64,000 nucleotides of DNA from Corythucha ciliata (lineage: Eukaryota > Arthropoda > Insecta > Hemiptera > Tingidae): contig CM075941.1 in the NCBI GenBank assembly GCA_038030265.1, positions 9,610,001 through 9,674,000 on the forward strand, read 5' to 3'. The notes below the pieces were generated by a model. It ran no database searches, was not told where the DNA came from, and worked only from the letters and a program-made list of their open reading frames with translations. Below, piece after piece: positions 61,001 to 64,000 of the stretch. Positions within the stretch are counted from its first letter, which is position 1. Each line of letters begins with the position of its first letter. A program made the position numbers and the translations under genes.

Positions 61001-62079
61001 TTTTTCGAGGTTTGCACTACTGTCTCAGCGAAGCATGCGTCAGTCAGCAAATTTTTGTCACGTGACATGTGGGAAGTAGAGCCTGAATCTAAAATCCATT
61101 TATTGTCATTCTTCGAGGAATTATCAGCTTCACGGGCGAACAAACTGTCTTCTTTCGTCGAGGAGTAAGTCAAAAAACTGACTTTGTTACCCCGGGATTC
61201 GTAAGCTTTTTTGAAGCGACAGTACTTCTCTTCATGGTTGGTTCTCCCGCAAAATCCACAAGATGCGAACTTCTTTATCTTTTCTTGAGTTTTGCTTTCC
61301 GATTTTGATGGATTTTTGGTGGGAAAATGGCTTGAATTCTTGAAAACCTTTTTATTTTGTGCATGCGCTTTGAACGAGATTGACGTTCTTGAGGGTGCAT
61401 CGCGTTTTTCTTCCCTTATTAACCTATTTTTTAAGTTCGCGAGAGTTTTTTCCGCTGTTGGGGTGGAGTCCCACGCCGTGTTAAAATGAGGTTGAAAATT
61501 GCTAGGTAAAATTGACAGAATACGCGCGATACAGATGTCATCACTAATCCTGGTTTCCGTGGAGTTGATTCTGTACACGATATTTTCTAGCTTACTCAAG
61601 TTAGATTGCATGTCGGTGCTCGAATCGTACTGGACTGTAAAAAATTCCTCCAGAGAATTGCATTTGTCGCGTTCGTCATCCTTGTCAAACAAGCCCTTTA
61701 GGTTGCTGTACATCTCTGCGGACGTTTTACAGTTCATGATGTGTATTTTGTTCCGTTTTTCGATGGTGAAAACGATGTATTTTTGGGCTTTAGCGTCGCG
61801 TAGCTTCCCCTCCTTCTGTTGCTGTTCCTGAATCTTGTCATCGTATTTGTCGGTTCCGAGTACGATTTCATCAAGGTTTGAGGCTTTCAGCAGTATAAAT
61901 AAATCAAACTTCCACAGAGCGAAATTAATGGCATCTACAAGCGTTTCACATTGGCTGAGTTCAATTTCCTTGCTTGCCATTTCACTTTGGCTGGTAGTAG
62001 AGATAGGAGTTGCGACGTACCGAGTGCCGTCTTCTTTTCTTACACTTTTTGCACTTAACTTATGAACGTCTGGGCCCAT
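58014..62079 (-). pseudogene. Copia gag-pol, frameshifted
   Basis: Gag (from 62079) is a UBN2-like capsid followed by a zinc knuckle CGFCGRTNHEEKYC. The protease is WILDSGSTSHMS near 61090. The integrase has the zinc-binding HRKLGH and CAVCQDAK motifs, the catalytic HTDL and CLDDYTHY aspartates, and the NEAAERLNRSL glutamate. The RT includes RWIFKIKDDGRYKARLVV, LQKALYGLKQTPAMW and the HIDDGLLTG catalytic pair. RNase H has CDSDYAGDEETRKSTTG, SSTEAEF and HIDVRFHYIKE. The polyprotein ends KMVA at 58014. One-base frameshifts near 61000 and near 59205 split it into three frames, so this copy is not autonomous. Otherwise it is well preserved and probably fairly young. Confidence 0.88.
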
Positions 62080-62083
62080 AACC
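62067..62083 (-). other. Copia primer-binding site
   Basis: Directly inside the 5' LTR the minus strand reads GGTTATGGGCCCAGACG. This resembles the Drosophila copia primer site, which pairs with an internal part of initiator tRNA-Met. The gag start codon ATGGGCCC lies within it. Confidence 0.7.
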
Positions 62084-62282
62084 TGTTGGGCAGGGTTTGC
62101 AATGGAAAATAATAATAGAGTTCAATAAGTATAAACGACGTGTAATTATGAAAAAAAAGAGGAACCAATTAATCACCAAAGACGCGCATATCGGGAGCGT
62201 CCGATAAGAGCAGTGCTGCCACAGAGATAGAGAATCAAGACTCCACGTGGCTACCGCGGAGATTCAAAATTACCCTCCAACA
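62084..62282 (-). repeat. 5' LTR of Copia
   Basis: The 199-bp LTR starts TGTTGGAGGG and ends CCCAACA on the minus strand (TG...CA). The first 74 bp recur at 57846-57919. Promoter and poly(A) signals are expected here, but I do not assign them. Confidence 0.78.
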
Positions 62283-63117
62283 AAGCCCGACAAGAACGCA
62301 GCGTATCTTTGAAGACGAGCCAAGCTCATTTGAGTGATTTTTGAAGTCTGGTGGAAAAATACGCTCCAAAGGTCGATTGTCGGTGATCAATTTAAAAGGG
62401 CGAGCGAACAGATACTGGTAGAAGTGACCTACGGCAAATACAATCGCTAGAGCCTCACGGTCCAATTGGGAGTAGTTTTGCTCAGCGGAAGTAAGGGATC
62501 TCGATGCGAAGGCGCGATAGGTCTTTCTTGACCATCGACTACATGTGAAAAAATTCCTGCGATCCCGTGAGGACTTGCGTCGCATGCGAGTTGGACTGGT
62601 AGATTTGGATTGTAGGGCACTAGGACTCGATCGCTTACAATTTCTTCTTTTAATTTGATAAAAGATTTTTCCGCTTCGGCTGTCCATTTGAATTGAACGT
62701 TCTTTTTGATCAGAGTTCGTAGTGGTGCAGTGAGGGTCGAGAGGCGAGGAATGAGTCTAGCGTAATATTTTATCATTCCAATAAATCTTCTGACGTCATC
62801 GACTGATTTTGGTCGAGGCATGTTTTGTATGGCGCGGATTTTGTCCGGGCTCTTTGAAACTTAATTCAACACAACGACGCAGCCTAAATATAGGATACGC
62901 TCTTTAAAAAACGTACATTTTTTCAGATTTAAGTGAAGATCGTATTTTCGAAGCTGTTTCAGGCACTCGGTCAGATTATTGTAGCACTCCTCAAGGCTAG
63001 AGCCGTGAACAGCGATGTCATCGTAGTAATATTCCGTTTTGGGAACGTCTTTCAAGATTTGATCGATAATTCGGTTGAATTCAGCAGGAGCTGTTTTTGA
63101 TGCCAAAACTTAAACGG
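62283..63117 (-). pseudogene. Gypsy reverse transcriptase / RNase H fragment
   Basis: The RT palm core is ASKTAPAEFNRIID followed by the catalytic YYYDDIAVHG near 63030 and NLKKCTFF. The connection is RRFIGMIKYYARLIP. RNase H is LACDASPHGIAG, SAEQNYSQLDREALAIV and FKLITDNRPLE. The coding ends at ARLQRYAAFLSG, where the Copia 5' LTR begins. The frame is broken between about 62861 and 62821 and again near 62500. The upstream part (gag, protease, first half of RT) is missing, and family A repeats begin at about 63120. Confidence 0.83.
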
Positions 63118-63119
63118 TG

Positions 63120-63830
63120 CATTTTATAGATGCCTCGAATTAGCATGAATTAGCGTTATTTCTACACTCCATTCGCCCATTAGCGCTTATGCTCGATTTG
63201 AGCCGCCAATTAGCCCTTTTCTCAATTTTGGCCGCAAGTAACGTTTTATATCAATTTTAGCTGCAAATTGGCGATTTTTTCCATTTTTAGCAGCGAATAA
63301 GCATACTTTTTATTGATTAGAGCTGAAAAATAGCGTTTTTCTTAATTTTAGCCGCGCTAATTAGTGATTTTCTCAATAGGTATTGACTGTTAATTAGTGA
63401 TTTTTTTATTATTAATATCCACGAATGCCATAGACACAGTGGGCCAGTATTGTAATTTTCCATAGGCGCGAGACTTGTTGCCATGAATTAACGTTTTTTC
63501 TACACTTTAACCGCGATTTACCTATGTTTCTCAATTTCAGCAGCGAATCAGCGAATTTTTTCAATTTTTAACAGCGATTTAATTCGCGATTTTTCTCAAT
63601 TTTGACCGTGAATTACCATTTGTCCTAGTTTTAGCCACTTATTAGCGCATTTTCTACATTAGCTAGAATTAGCAGTTTTGCTAAGTTTTCACAATCAGCT
63701 ATGAATAAGCGCTTAAATTTTGGCCCTTATTTAGCGTTTTTCTCAATTTTAGCCACAAAGTAGAAATTTTCTTTACTTTTAACTACGAAACTGCGAATTA
63801 GCTTTTACTCAATTTTAGCTGCGATTATAC
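63120..63830 (-). repeat. Family A array, reverse orientation
   Basis: Reverse units (TTTTAGCCGCGCTAATTAG, CAATTTTGACCGTGAATTA) abut the truncated Gypsy and end at the string CAGGGGCGTACCCTGG (63831). Confidence 0.7.
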
Positions 63831-64000
63831 AGGGGCGTACCCTGGACAAGGCAAGAATGATGGGCAGCTGCCCGCACCCATCTTCAACTCGTCTTTATTC
63901 GAAACCGATTGTTCGATCTCGGAAACCGTTTTGCCGATTCAAAATGGCTGATTGGCATTAAAACTGTACAATGTGTCCTTCAAAAACGAGAAATACGTAC
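63831..64000. other. Transposon-terminus-like edge
   Basis: It begins CAGGGGCGTACCCTGG, a terminus-like string that also occurs in variants near 1880, 20944, 30050 and 45352. It runs into unassigned sequence at the window end. Confidence 0.35.

Larger units (their letters stand above)
57846..62282 (-). mobile_element. Copia LTR retrotransposon inserted in Gypsy
   Basis: The order on the minus strand is a 5' LTR (62084-62282), a primer-binding site (62067-62083), gag-pol (62079-58014) and the start of a 3' LTR (57919-57846). Gypsy sequence lies on both sides, so it inserted into that element. The 3' LTR stops after about 74 bp at the Gypsy junction, indicating a later deletion that also removed part of the Gypsy integrase. 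A target duplication therefore cannot be seen. Confidence 0.82.

Overview
The window is eukaryotic nuclear DNA, almost certainly from an arthropod and probably an insect. The evidence is a spliced serine-protease gene with 60-80 bp introns, two spliced exons of a Vsx-type paired-like homeobox gene, Jockey/I-group LINEs, a Copia element primed by an internal part of initiator tRNA-Met, and a Gypsy element. I cannot name the species. Bona fide genes are very sparse. Most of the 64 kb is repeats.

Layout. 1-1400: degenerate short repeats (family C). 2010-3249: an apparently intact four-exon S1 serine protease with a complete catalytic triad. 3836-4455: family A repeats. 4466-4546: a tRNA-Thr(AGT)-like gene with a T-run terminator. 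5464-6614: a second, dead S1 protease copy (frameshift, His57 to Gln, Ser195 to Ile, one intron lost). 6615-8680: family A. 8880-9990: family B. 10820-21600: mostly family A in both orientations, with small palindromic elements. 21625-24153: an element ending in inverted GGTCTC-rich repeats. 25985-28670: a 5'-truncated Jockey/CR1-group LINE. 28951-29228: a small inverted-repeat element with TA flanks. 30426-30603: a third, very decayed protease exon. 33410-33482: a cluster of forkhead-type motifs. 33955-34367: a 20-bp palindromic minisatellite. 34377-39751: a foldback-like structure made of family A. 41564-41887: two minus-strand Vsx homeobox exons. 43365-45209: a complete family A element with terminal inverted repeats and a perfect 8-bp target duplication. 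45690-47950: a further opposed pair of family A arrays. 51872-57369: an I-like LINE with RNase H and a poly(A) tail. 57370-63117: a Gypsy element interrupted by a Copia element. 63120-63830: family A again.

The most interesting structure is family A. It consists of highly diverged units of about 29-30 bp built on the core AATTCGCGGCTAAAATTGAG. Adjacent arrays repeatedly occur as a reverse arm followed by a forward arm. They end in a defined terminus (CAGTGGCGGATCTAGG), and one copy carries an exact 8-bp target duplication. I read family A as the body of a non-autonomous, foldback-like DNA transposon family that has colonised this locus. Families B and C have a similar texture but different cores. 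The protease genes and the homeobox exons are islands of host sequence in this repeat sea.

Limits: nothing was computed. Splice sites were read by eye and checked for phase consistency. TE boundaries without target duplications are approximate.
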